Source of the DNA: Gautieria morchelliformis
Lineage: Eukaryota; Basidiomycota; Agaricomycetes; Gomphales; Gomphaceae
Direction of reading: 5' to 3'
Assembly (NCBI GenBank): GCA_015179125.1
Contig: WHVA01000483.1
Coordinates: 21,254-85,253, forward strand
Length of the DNA: 64,000 nucleotides
A program made the position numbers and the translations under genes. Of the stretch, positions 10,841 to 21,430 are shown in pieces (positions within the stretch are counted from its first letter, which is position 1; every line of letters starts with the position of its first letter). The notes below the pieces were generated by a model. That model had not been told where the DNA came from. It saw only the letters and a program-made list of their open reading frames with translations, and ran no database searches.

Positions 10841-11415
10841 TCGCAGTCGACCTTGACCAGCTTCACACTGCCTTGAAAGAGCAAATCAAATCCGCTCAAT
10901 CTCGGTACCAGGTCTCAGCTGACACACATCGTGCTCCCGCCCCCGAGTTCCCGATTGGATCCTTAGCATTTGTAAAAGCGCAATTCTTCCGGCCAACCCG
11001 ACCCTCGAAGAAGCTGGCTGAAAAGTACCTCGGCCCCTTTGAGATCATTGGCCAGGCCGGATCCCGAGCTTACATCCTGCAGCTTCCGGACAGCCTTCAG
11101 GTAGTCCACCCGGTCTTCCATGTCTCAATGCTCAAACCCGCGACCCCGAACATCATTCCGAACTGGGTTCAGTCTCCGCAGCCTCCAGTTGAGATCGACG
11201 GCGAGACAGAGTACGAGATTTCCGAGATCCTTGATTCCAAGATCGACCGATGCTGCAGACCTTGTAACCTCCTGTACCTTGTCCGTTGGGCTGGTTATGA
11301 AGGTACCGATAAGGAGATGTCATGGGTCCTCGCGACCGAGTTCGGCCATGCATCCGAGATTGTGACTGACTTCCACTCGGCCTACCCTGCCAAGCCTGGA
11401 CCATGGGTTCCTTGA
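10841..11415 (+). pseudogene. Gypsy-1 integrase C-terminus with chromodomain
   Basis: The frame 10873-11415 contains the GPY/F-like segment (FFRPTRPSKKLAEKYLGPF, VHPVFHVSML). It then has a chromodomain of about 60 residues (YEISEILDSKI ... LLYLVRWAGYEGTDKEMSW) with the aromatic residues expected of a methyl-lysine reader. Chromodomains on Ty3/Gypsy integrases steer insertion to heterochromatin. The polyprotein ends at 11413-11415, and about 1.6 kb of extra sequence with an antisense gene lies before the 3' LTR. Confidence 0.85.
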
Positions 11416-11657
11416 ACCTGAGCTTCGGCTCCCCATTTCTTTTCACTCATTATATGGTCACTTTCTTAGTTAGACACAAACACTCTTTTGCTATGTTTTA
11501 TCTCGGCCACCTTGCCGAATAGTTATGCTTGTAGTTCTCGGCCCCGCATCCATCCCCTCACTCCCTGCTTCATCTATCACTCCCGTTTCCAATCCCGAAC
11601 CCAGATAGAAAAACACCAAGAAATAAGATTCACATTATTCCGAAAAACATTAGTAGT

Positions 11658-12894
11658 CTAGTCCTCTTTCATAGTCACATCCCCATCCGCATCCATCCCG
11701 TCTTCATCTCCTGACTCCGCATCCGAACCCCGGTCCCTCGTATTATCCGCATCCCCATCTCCATTTCCCGACCCCGAACCTGTATCCGTTCCCGCTCTTT
11801 CCTCTTCCTTATCCTCCTTCTCCTTTCCCTTGTCCCCACTTCCTGAACCCGATCCCCCCACGAAGCCGAACCCCTCCCAATCCACACCCACACCCCTCCC
11901 AATCCGCACCCGAACCCGAAGCCCACACCCCGGCCACACCTGTCCACCACTGGACCCGCTTGCTAAGACATGTGTTTTGCCGATGCATTCTCTCGGCAAA
12001 CTCCAGGATCCCCTGGAGTGTATCATGCATGCACTCGAAGAGTGCGTTTTGTTCTCAGTAGGCAGTCCAGATCCTTTTCCGGATCCCGATCCCGAAGGTC
12101 CCACCTTAATCTCCACCGACGGCTTAACTCCCGTTGGCTTCACAGGCATCAGCCTAGGCGTTCTGGCCACCGGCACCTCGGTCCTGGCCCCAACCCTGCG
12201 CTTCCGTTTGTCCTCAGTAAAGCTGCAGTGGACCTTGCGCACATTACAATCTCGGCACGCCACGTTGGTCCCCCGTATGCAAGGGACTCTTCGCCTGTCG
12301 CAGTTGTTGCAAGGAAATTCCTAAAAAACCAAAGTCAGAACCTGAGCTGATCCATAACGGAAGACTTACTTCTTCTTCTTCCGACTCCTCCTCCGTCACC
12401 TTCCATTTCTTTTCCCCCGTTGCTTTCGGCTTCGTTTTCACTTCGCTCTGCTCCCGAGCCTGCAGCGACATTAACATCCGCGCTTTCGCAGCAGCTGAAT
12501 CTACGACCACCAACACGGGCGATGGGATCCGAATCTCTTGGCTAACTGAGGCTTGCCTCTCCCGAAACTCCTTAATCATATCGTCAAGACGTTGTCTTAG
12601 ACGAGCATGGGTAGCTACCTCGGCTTTCTTGGCCTCCTCCTCTCGGGCCTTTTTCTCGGCCTCCCAAGCCTCTTCTTCGGCTTCCTGGGTCCTCCACGCT
12701 TCTTCCTCAGCTTCTTTCGCCTTCTGGGCTTCGTCCTCCTTCCTCTTTTTATCCGCTGCGTCCTTGCGCTTCTGGGCGAGGCAACGCTTCTCCTTCAACT
12801 CCTCCCTCTTCTTCTCTGCCTCTCGTTCCTCCCGCTCGAGTTCTGCGTCGAGTTCCTCGACTGTGGGCTCTTGGGCGTCTTGAATGTCTGACAT
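11658..12894 (-). CDS. Antisense coiled-coil Zn2Cys6 protein carried by Gypsy-1
   Basis: Two exons (12894-12370 and 12320-11658) join in phase to 395 codons plus stop; the 49-nt intron has GTAAGT...TTTTAG ends. Residues 1-125 are Glu/Lys/Ala-rich coiled coil. Residues 177-206 read PCNNCDRRRVPC, seven residues, then CRDCNVRKVHC. This is C-x2-C-x6-C-x7-C-x2-C-x6-C, the spacing of fungal Zn2Cys6 binuclear clusters. A basic stretch (KRKRR) and an acidic, Gly/Ser-rich tail (ending DADGDVTMKED) follow. No stop or frameshift is seen, in contrast to the shattered pol genes beside it. It is probably a DNA-binding accessory protein of the element; the role is inference. A longer in-frame upstream Met exists at 12942. 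Confidence 0.7.
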
Positions 12895-12945
12895 GAGAAA
12901 TTGAGGATGATGGGAAGAAGCAGAAAAAGAGACGCAAAACAAAGC

Positions 12946-12955
12946 TTATATAATA
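12946..12955 (-). promoter_or_regulatory. TATA box of the antisense gene
   Basis: Minus-strand TATTATATAA lies about 52 bp upstream of the chosen ATG (12894). This supports that start over the in-frame Met at 12942, which would fall almost on the TATA box. Confidence 0.5.
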
Positions 12956-13022
12956 CCCCCGTTCCAGCAATCTCCGGGATCTCACTTATGGCCTCATGGG
13001 TTCAGCCATAAGAGAGAGGTGC

Positions 13023-13497
13023 TGTTAAGCCCCGTTCCCGAGTCCGGATCCGAGACCTCAGCCTCAGATCTCACTTGGGAACCTTTGGGCTTGACTCGGG
13101 TTCCCTATCGGTTCATCATTCACCCTGATCCCCTTTCCTAGATAGTCCTGTTCCATTTCTGATGATCATCCGTCAACCCTGCTTCCTGCTCGATACGGGC
13201 ATTGATGCCCTCTTTCCGTTCCTTGCAATTAGTATATAAACCCCTCGTCATGTACGCTAATTCCTCAGTTCTGATATCGACTTAGATTCCTCGTATCTCC
13301 CGCTCCTCTGTCTGATCCTCATTTCCGAACCTCGGCCTCCAGCCAAATCCGTCCCTGAATCCGTTTCCCGAAATTAGGGCGGAACACTGTAGTGGGCGCA
13401 ACCTACGAAGTTGAAGCCAAGCCCTCTGTTCCCGAACTTTGGTTAACCTCAGCTCGGCCCTCGGGTTGAGTCTTAAGTATGACTTACATTCTTAACA
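13023..13497 (+). mobile_element. Gypsy-1 3' LTR (LTR-A)
   Basis: A 475-bp unit begins TGTTAAGCCCC and ends CATTCTTAACA, with the matching copy at 50415-50867. The sequence just before it (agagagaggtgc) is a short purine-rich tract, consistent with a polypurine tract. No matching 5' LTR is present near 6.4 kb, so Gypsy-1 is 5' truncated. Confidence 0.85.
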
Positions 13498-13572
13498 GTC
13501 TCCTTAAGTGCCTAAAAACTACACTCTTAAGCCAGTCTTATTGACTACTTAAAGCTCTGATTCACACTTCGT
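13498..13572. repeat. 75-bp shared fragment (copy 1)
   Basis: The sequence from GTCTCCTTAAGTGCC to CACTTCGTTACA recurs at 25103-25179 with two or three differences. The end CTTCGTTACA (TGTAACGAAG on the other strand) looks like an LTR terminus, so both may be end fragments of another LTR family. It directly abuts the 3' end of LTR-A. Confidence 0.6.
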
Positions 13573-13883
13573 TACATTTTTTGACCTACTCTCAATCAAC
13601 CTCGAGCTCAATGGCCTGATCAACCGCCAAATACACGATTTCTCAAAAACAATTTTACTTCAACTACACCTAACTCAAAGAAAACCCACAGAATGGCCAC
13701 ATGCTTTGGTAAAGCATACTCAGAGCATCCAGCTTCAGCTGAGGCAAACACACTGAACCCCTACACCGAGTTGCCCCAAGAACCCGGCCACAAGGAAACC
13801 TCGATGGACCTGGGAGACAAATCGAGCTCGCCACTTCCCCAGTAAGTGTCGATGGATATTATGACCTAGAAAGAGCAGAGGGC
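13573..13883. other. Gypsy-2 leader, no gene seen
   Basis: There is no long frame. The stretch between the LTR-end fragment and the first Gypsy-2 gag-like frame is presumably leader or flanking sequence. Confidence 0.3.
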
Positions 13884-16069
13884 ATGGCCTTTGATGTTTT
13901 TCATTCAATAGATGCTCGCACCCCCCCTCTAGAGGTCGAAGCTAGAACCCCCATTGACACCCTCATAGCTGAGGACCGTCACAAGGCTAAAACATGTTGC
14001 CCCTGCCCAGCGGATGGAGCAGACTCAATAGACTGTCCCCCCGCCCCACGGATGGAGCAGACACGACAGACCGTCACCCCCGCTCAGTGGATGGAGTAGG
14101 ATGGACAAACCGTTGCCCCCGCTCTGCAGATGGAGATGACGCAACTGACCATCGTCACCGCTCAGTGGTTGGGTATACTAGAAAATATGGACTCGAAGTC
14201 ATTGCATGAGATGATAAAAGATCACACACATTGTGTGTCTGAATCTGCAGAAGTAAATAACACTGCTACATCAGAATTGACCGCACCTTCCACGCCACAA
14301 AAATCTAAGTCTACACCTCGGACGACACCCAGATTGACTGCAGCACAGAAATAAAAGTGGAGGGCGCATGACTTCAGCTCGCAGGATGCAATGTCAACAA
14401 TAGACGTACTGACCATCAACTCCAAAAGTGACAAGCTGCTCACTCAACAGCTCCATGTTGAACTCAACGGCACTGACCCTGATGACCCTGCTAAGGAAAA
14501 TACTCACCATAAGATGGCAAGCATCCTCCCTGGGGTTTATCAGCTCAGGCAATTGAAACCAGGTAACAGGGACACAGTGACAACCACTTACCCGCTCGTG
14601 ACCCATGCCACGGACCAGATCCCAGTCCAAAGCTATTTGGCAAATGTCTTCAATGGCAGAACAACAAACCTCTACACTCAGCGACAATCTGAGATGGATG
14701 TATCCTTGGCTAAATCCACGACTCACCCAGTATTTAGAAAGCCAAAGTACTACGAAAGACAGCTTATCGTAAGAAGTTGAAACAGAGACTGGCAGATACG
14801 TCCCACCTAAAAATCTCTGAGCCAGACCCTTGCGACGGCTCCGCAGACTTCGATGCTTTTGAACAATGGACATTTGAGGTAAATAACTGGTTTGAAATGA
14901 CTAGTTTTCCAACACATTTTCATGTAAAACACATGAAAAAGTTTATGAAAGGAAAAGCCGCTAAATACTACATGACATTTGTGGCCCCTCAACCCGACGC
15001 CTATACAGTAGAGTCCCTGGGTAAAGAACTATTTGACTTCTGTTTTCCAGCCCGCTTCAGACAACAGATGCGTCTCAAATTCTATGAGGCTCACCAAGGC
15101 AAGAAGACAGTACGAGAGTACATTAGACACCTCTGATCCCTGGCAACTCATCTGCCGGATATCATGGAATTTCACATTGTCCAGCAGCTATGGAACGGTG
15201 CCAACAGCGACCTCTGCCTGGAATGGACAAAAGTGGAACTGTCTGACGAATACACGGATCTCACAACATTAGAAGAGACAGCTGAGTGACTAGAACAGGC
15301 CAAGCACTTACAGCAATACAAAGAAAGACGAAACACCTCTCTTCCAAAAGTGGATCCTAGAAGACCCTCAAGGAATAACAACACATATCCACAACCGGCA
15401 TCCCCAACTGACACGCTCAGGATGCAGACTTCTCCATCTAAACGCCACAACTTTCGCAATTTCAAGCCTAGAGATAGAACCACAAATGATATCAGAGCTA
15501 ATACCCACGTAAAGAGACGATCACGCTCACCAGCATGCAAAGCCAAGCTCACCGATGCTCAGAAGGACGACCTGCAAGCAAAGGGTCTATGCTTCCTGTG
15601 CTCCCAGGCAGTATCTCGGGACTGCCCTAAACGCACAACTGTCATGAATGGCCACCTCACACACCTGCCAGGCATACAGGCCGCAACTGTAGAGCTAACA
15701 AACTCCATCAAGGACCTGGGTCGTTTAGCTTCCGAAAATATAATGCTTGAACTGAATATGATACCACCCCAGGAAGAGCCAAGGGACACACCAGATGCAA
15801 TGGATTTCCCACAGAGCTTTTGGGACGCCATCAGCCACTCCCTATCAGAAGGTGTAAGCACGGGACACTGCCTACTACCCCTGAACTGCACCAGGATTGG
15901 TTGTTACACTACAATTCCAATATCAGCAAATAGCGTGTTAATAAATGATAGGTTATTCAATATGCAATACTCACTGGAAGTAACAACACTCCTGGACAAG
16001 GACTTCGACTGTCTAGACTGGATAGAGTTTGAAAACATCCGCAGAAATCTAGAGATCCCCCCACAATAG
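13884..16069 (+). pseudogene. Gypsy-2 gag
   Basis: Three consecutive frames make up this region. 13884-14354 is Pro/Gln-rich. 14391-14780 includes MASILPGVYQLRQLKPGNR. 14777-16069 is the capsid-like core: PCDGSADFDAFEQWTFEVNNW, HMKKFMKGKAAKYYMTFV, FPARFRQQMRLKFYEAHQGKK and VREYIRHL, then RMQTSPSKRHNFRNF. Around 15590-15625 the zinc knuckle reads CFLCSQAVSRDC: the Gly-His expected between Ala and Val is missing, so the His ligand is lost by a clean 6-nt deletion. Stops at 15137 and 15289 break the core. It continues past a solo LTR to 17588. Confidence 0.75.
13995..14170 (+). repeat. Degenerate ~45-bp tandem repeat in gag
   Basis: Four to five diverged copies of a unit resembling CCCGCTCAGTGGATGGAG followed by a short variable spacer lie in the N-terminal part of Gypsy-2 gag. 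Copies differ by substitutions and small indels that shift the reading frame. Confidence 0.6.
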
Positions 16070-16076
16070 AGCGATT

Positions 16077-17082
16077 TGTCAAGATTGGTTTTTAGGCATT
16101 AATATTGTGTATTAGTGAACACAGCGAATGCCCGAATAACTTGTGCGAATAAGTATGCCGTTCGGCGAATAGAGGAACCAATGAATGTTCACAAGGTAAG
16201 AGGGTTGCCCGACCGGGGCTCACCCTATCTACAGTCGTAGCGAAATAGCCCGTGGCACTTGACGATGTAACGTGCAAGGTCTCACGGAAGGGCTGTCTAA
16301 GTCTCGACAATCCCTTCGCCAACAGCACAGAAAATGGTTCGAAGGCTAAGGTAATGAAGATGAAGTATGAGAACTCACCAGTGATGCCTAAGTACTCTGC
16401 TAGTCGAAGATGGAAATCTCCAAGAGAAGGCTTAAGACGATGACCCCAGCGAGGTCGAATTTGCACAAGATGAACGACATATGATAATTGAACTGGAGAA
16501 TATACATGCGAATGTAAACTACTTATATCGAATGCTCGCAAGGTATTAGCGAATAGGAAAGAGGCCGTCGTGAGTTAGGGTCGGATAGGGGTGCGCAGTC
16601 ATGATACTAAGTAGAAGGAATAAACATACAATAGAGTGAGGGAAGAATGCGAACATGAAACGGCGGAGAGTAAAGGGGGCGAAGGCACATGGACAAAAGC
16701 ATGTCTTGGGACCCGATTACATGCTACCCTGCACAGACTCTTCGTTTACTGGGTTGATCCCGCACGACCTATGGAAGGGACATCCTGCGAACACACTTTG
16801 GCCATACAAATGCCCAATGGGGTTGGATTAAGAAGATGATGGGGTTAATGATGAACCCTCATGCTGGGTGACTGGTATCGATCATATTTGATGGCGTGCC
16901 TGCTGGCGAAATGTGCGAGGAGCGAGGAGCGAACAGCGGTTCGGAGAATGGGGCGAACAGCGGGTAGAGTGGACGTGGAGGGGGAGTGGCTGGTGGGTGC
17001 GGCGAACTCTGGCGAAGATGCTAGGGAGTGACAAGGGGGAACATAGAGGTAGTGCGGTAGGAGAAATAGACTGGTCATGACA
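16077..17082 (-). mobile_element. Solo LTR-D, TSD CGATT
   Basis: A complete 1006-bp LTR reads TGTCATGACC...CCAATCTTGACA on the minus strand. It is flanked by CGATT at 16072-16076 and 17083-17087. It is inserted at the end of the Gypsy-2 gag core. It is the reference full-length copy for this family in the window; the partial copies at 1586 and 47403 and the modified copy at 56814 align to it. Confidence 0.92.
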
Positions 17083-17588
17083 CGATTCGCCGACAATATG
17101 TGGGTGGACAGCCAAAGAACACTATGCACGTTCACAAAATTAGGCTCGAAATGGGATGGCGAAGACTGGCTAAACTTAGCTGATAATCCGCATCACCTCA
17201 ATAGACAACAGCTAGCGACAAAAAACATGGAACGAATAGCAAACAACAGACGAGCACAAGAACTCGAAGATGTCCAAACCATTTGATTATACCTTTTCAT
17301 CAGATGAAGAACACAACGAAGAAGACGCGTCTAGAAAACATTCTCCGTGAAATCTTGCCACCTGAGGAGGACATATATGGGGACATGCCTGGCCTCGTCT
17401 TGATAGAAGATGAATCAGATGACGAGGATAGTGCCCCCCACATGACAATCCACGCCGCCGCCACCAGGCCGGTTTCATCAAATACCACTGCCGCAAAACC
17501 ATGTGGCAAGGTAGTAAAAGCACCACAGCACTCTCAGGAAATGGAGTGTAACACCGGAAAGCCAAATGATTTCAAACTGACAGAGTGA
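17083..17588 (+). pseudogene. Gypsy-2 gag/protease linker
   Basis: After the solo LTR, sequence encoding SKPFDYTFSSDEEHNEED and, in a neighbouring frame, a Ser/Thr/acidic stretch continues to a stop at 17586-17588. This is the acidic linker expected between gag and protease. The expected protease does not follow on this strand: it lies inverted at 20646-21059. Confidence 0.5.
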
Positions 17589-17589
17589 T

Positions 17590-18602
17590 AAGTTTTCGAA
17601 TAGATTGAGGATGCGGCCTTTGACTCGAGGCCGAGTTCGATATAGAGATGCAAGAGATGAAGGTAGCTCGGGATTTGACTAATAACTCGAAGTCAAACAA
17701 AGTATCAAGAATGGTTCGTGTTCGTTTCAGTCATACATGTAGTACTATTTATACTAACTCGGATAGGGGTCTCGGTGCGTGGGGATGAGCGACGGGAGTA
17801 GTGGGATGGTGTGTATGTTAGGTGCATACATACCGCCACTACCGTACATCCGTGCTGCGGGTCGCTTACTCGGTCTAGCCTGGATGTGAGGCGGAAGAGA
17901 ATACCCTTATATGGTGGCTTGAAGGATAAGGCGGGATGGTAGGAGAGACTGGGTAGGAATAACATGTGTGGCTCGAAGGTAATGGAGAATATATGTTGCG
18001 TTCCCTGATCGTGGTGTGTGATCGACTCGTTGTTATCATATTCCTGAAGAAGCTGTCTTCGTGGTATAGTGATTTCAGTACTTCTGGGAAGCTTAGGGAA
18101 GGATCAAGCATGGAGACTACATCAGCAAATGGTGGTGGATTATATTCCACTTCTAATGTGTCTGGCGTTTGTTCTATGGGGTAGTCCGCTACACAATGTG
18201 TGCCATGTGTCGGGGTGTCCACGGAATGACTCGTGTTGTGTAAAGCTGCGGGTTCTACCTTTTTTGGATGAGCGAGACGCATCGACTTTACCAATTTGTG
18301 TCCCTTATCATACGTTTGCTGGGGAGGCTTACTCATTTTCATCAGGGGTCTCACTGATAAGCCTTCTTTGTCTTTCCTTGCAGGAGGCTTTATCATGCGT
18401 CCGCTCTTTGTTATCGTGGTCTTAGTCACACCGGCAGCACTGTAAGAGAATTGGCTTAGGACTTGTGGTATCACAAGGTAATAGAACTCGACCAAACGGT
18501 GGTGATTCTAGTACGATGTAGTGACTGTTACAAGTAAAGATAAGCTGGGGAACTGCCGGGCAGTTCCCACGCACTACTATATACAGCAGGGTCTTGTGGA
18601 CC
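17590..18602 (-). pseudogene. Gypsy-2 RNase H-integrase linker, inverted
   Basis: A minus-strand frame (18495-17875) contains PPPFADVVSMLDPSLSF and EVLKSLYHEDSFFRNMI. These are typical of the segment just upstream of the integrase zinc finger in this Gypsy lineage. The natural continuation (NDFENFTLQDGLI) is found on the plus strand at about 21430. The left inversion breakpoint therefore lies in or just left of 18000. Sequence from about 17600 to 17950 has a minus-strand TATAAATAG near 17745 and no recognised coding. Confidence 0.6.
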
Positions 18603-18607
18603 CCCCC

Positions 18608-19070
18608 TGTAAGGGCAACCCTGGCTAGTTGTGGAGATCACACTACCACACAACTGACAAGGGGAAATCCAAAGTCTGTATAAATGAACAGAGCATACAA
18701 GAGAGGGGATTCTCACCTGACAAGGGGAAATCCAAAGAGAAAAGTCTAAGGACCCCCAATGTCAGCGAGCCCGTATTATACTACGCTGCGCAGCCAGGGA
18801 CAACACTTGGCACCCGCCATCAACCCTGCACCTCCCTGACCCTTGATCGACCCTTGATGTCACCTATTACGCGAGTCGCTTGATTTCCGACACTGTTCCG
18901 AGGGTGGAACTCGGAAATTGGAGTGGAACTGGGAAGGCGAACAGAACTGGTGGAAGTTCTCCCAGAAGCGGAATCATTTCCGAGAGCGGAGGCGGAGATG
19001 GAATCGGAATCGGAAGCGGAGTCGGAAATGGAGTCGGAACTGGAAATGGAAAACAGGGTGTCCCCTGACA
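18608..19070 (-). mobile_element. Solo LTR-C inside Gypsy-2, TSD CCCCC
   Basis: On the minus strand it begins TGTCAGGGGACACC (19070) and ends TTGCCCTTACA (18608), matching the Gypsy-4 LTR at 49579-50002. The match includes the twice-repeated CTTTGGAT..CCCCTT motif of its 3' half. C-tracts on both sides (18603-18607 and from 19071) give a CCCCC duplication. A (GGAATC)-like hexamer repeat (about 18975-19050) lies in its U3 and produces an artificial Ser-Asp-rich frame. Confidence 0.8.
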
Positions 19071-19075
19071 CCCCC

Positions 19076-20606
19076 CCCCCCCCCCGGGAATCTACTTCCT
19101 TACAAGCACCTAGGTGCATTACTAGGGATGCTGTTGCCTCAGTGCCTGTTCGAAGAGTTGGATGGCATGTGGTGGTCTCGGCCTGGGTTGGTACATCATC
19201 TTCAACTATGTATTCAGATGAGCTCCTGATCGTTCCATTAGGTTCCGCATTGTACATTCGTGATAACGCGTCTGCTACCACATTGGTCTCACCAGGGATA
19301 TAGTGTATTTCGAAGTCGAAGTCCCCTAGAACGTCAATCCAACGGTGTTGTCTGGATGATAGGTTCTTTTGGGTGAGTATGTATTCCAGAGGCTTGTGAT
19401 CTTTAAATACTCGAAATCTTATTCCTTATAGTAGGTGACGGAATCGTTTTAGGGACTCTATTATAGCTAGGAGCTCATGGTCATGTACAGGGTAATTTCT
19501 TTGTGCAGGATTAACTTTGGCTGACCAGAAGCTGATCGTCACTGCTGTTTGTATGTCAGTGTCTTTTGTGAGGACACTGCCTGCGCCTCCTAAGGGTGCA
19601 TCACATATTAGGTTCACAGGTGGCACGTCTGTTGCATAGCTGATGGCCGTTCTATGTGAGTCTCAGTGAGTCTGTACTATTTCCTTTACAGAATCGAAGG
19701 CCCGCTGCTCCATAGGGCCCCACCTCCACACTGCTGTTGATCCTGTCCGGTTTGTCTGAATTCCCATCGGCTTCCTGACGTCCTTACAATTTGGGGCTAT
19801 GTAGCTGACCATGCCTATGAAGGAGGCGAGCGCATCACGGTCGGTTGGTGTTTTCCAATTTGTTATTTGGTCCACTTTTTCCAGGTCCATAATGATCCCC
19901 TGTGCATCGATAACATGGCCCAATATCTTCAATTTGTCTGCGAAGAACATGAGTTTGTCGGGTGTTGACAGGTACATCTTCTCTCGTCGTAGAATGTCAA
20001 TAACTTTTTTGCAGTGTTGTATGTGATCCTCAATTGAATTCGAGTATATGACAATATCATCTAGGTATGCATCCATAAACACATCTATGTGTGGACCAAA
20101 GATATCGTTCATTACCGCTTGGTACGTTGCAGGGCCGTTACAGTCCCCTTGTTGCATTACTAAGCTTTCCATTGTTCCATCAGGTGTATTGAATGTTGTC
20201 CGACCTACATGTTCATCTATGACACATATCTGTTCGTACGTGTCCCTTCCATCAACCAGTGTTCTGAACGGGTGTCATAGCACATTGGTGAGAATGGTTT
20301 CTATGTTTGGGAGAGGGCTGGCCAGCTTATGCGTGTTTTTGTTCTGTTCGCATTTGTCCAGCACGGTGCAGATGCGAGGCTCACCGTTAGGGCCTGGCTC
20401 TTCATTACTATTAACATGGGAACAGCGTTACGGCCCGGATGAAAACACCATCTGCCTGTCTTTAGGTAATTGTCCCGCTTTGTTCTCCAAAGGTGTTTTA
20501 CGGCTTCAGGGCAGCGTGAGGGCCTCCAATTGTAAGTCTTTGACTCATCTATGATAGGTATTGTATGATTTATTGCTCTTAGGGGTGGCAGGGGAGTTTC
20601 TTCCAC
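19076..20606 (-). pseudogene. Gypsy-2 reverse transcriptase and RNase H, inverted
   Basis: Minus-strand blocks run in order. RT fingers start LPPLRAINHTIPIIDE (20606). GDCNGPATYQAVMNDIFGP and DAYLDDIVIYSNS form the palm with the YLDD motif intact (about 20070). ILGHVIDAQGII and RDALASFIGMVSYIAP form the thumb and connection. LICDAPLGGAGSVL and HDHELLAIIESLKRF are RNase H, ending NVVADALSRMYN (about 19270). Frame changes and stops occur between blocks. The order is correct for a minus-strand element, yet gag and integrase lie on the plus strand on either side. Confidence 0.85.
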
Positions 20607-20645
20607 GGAATGGCATATATCTGTGGCATATTCGCGTAGCTGTCA

Positions 20646-21059
20646 TCAGAGCTGCTGTAGCCCGTCCTCCACTATGTCCGCAGCCATTGAAGTTACCATG
20701 GCCATGTCTGGACCTCCTATTTTCTGAGCCGTGTTTGAGACAATGGAAACTCGTGAAGGGTTGAAGCCTAGCATAACCCTGTGTTGGAACAGGAAAGGTG
20801 TACCTAATATCATGTCATAATTCTCCAGATTAATGATATCCATTCGGTGTTTTTCCAGTATGTCTTGGTATGCAAATTCAATGATCGTTGAGCAGTTGAT
20901 CATTGTGCGAGAACATGTCGCTGCCAGTTGGCAAGGTAGAGGTTTTGCTAGTTGTTCTATTGGGAGCTTTAACTGATTGACTGCCGTAGTTGAAATGAAA
21001 TCTGCTAGCGATCCGGTGTCAAGCAAGGCTCGTATATCCTTTCCATTTATTTGAACCAT
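20646..21059 (-). pseudogene. Gypsy-2 aspartic protease, inverted
   Basis: Starting at 21059, MVQINGKDIRALLDTGSLADF carries the retropepsin DTGS. It is followed by the flap region and MILGTPFLFQHRVMLGFNPSR, the ILGTPFL motif common to this clade. The frame is open for 137 codons and is intact here. It lies upstream of RT on the minus strand, as expected. Confidence 0.85.
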
Positions 21060-21430
21060 GATGACTATTGCCTTGGGTATTAGTCGTTTGTGTCGTGAGG
21101 GAAGATCTATCAGCTACGGACTCTTATGCCACTCGGTTTGTTCCACGACTTAGCACACACAGATTATGACCCGTAATGTCCACTACAACGATCTCTATTC
21201 ACGAGTACCCTAACGATCTATCTCTCCCACTATCTAACTTCACCCCGAGCACCACGAGACACATACGCACACACCCGAGCCATCGAGACATGAGACGAGA
21301 CCACAGACACACACCGATACTCACCGAGTCGAGTCGAGACCAACATATTACTTCCAAGCACCTAGATCCGTATCACGAGTCGAGTCGAGGCACGAGCACT
21401 GTTGACGAGCCGAGTACCAGGATGGACTCC
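21060..21430. other. Right inversion-breakpoint spacer
   Basis: Sequence between the inverted protease (minus) and the integrase (plus) is low in complexity, rich in CGAGTCGAG-type and CACACA-type runs, and has no convincing frame. It must contain the right breakpoint of the inversion. Confidence 0.5.

Noticed and set aside
18548-18568. Perfect hairpin GGGAACTGCC/GGCAGTTCCC
   Set aside because: Single 10-bp stem with no associated feature or second copy; probably part of element debris.
18820-19281. Ser-Asp-repeat protein on the minus strand
   Set aside because: The repeat lies inside a solo LTR (18608-19070) with TSD; only the first residues (VADALSRMYN) are real RNase H sequence.
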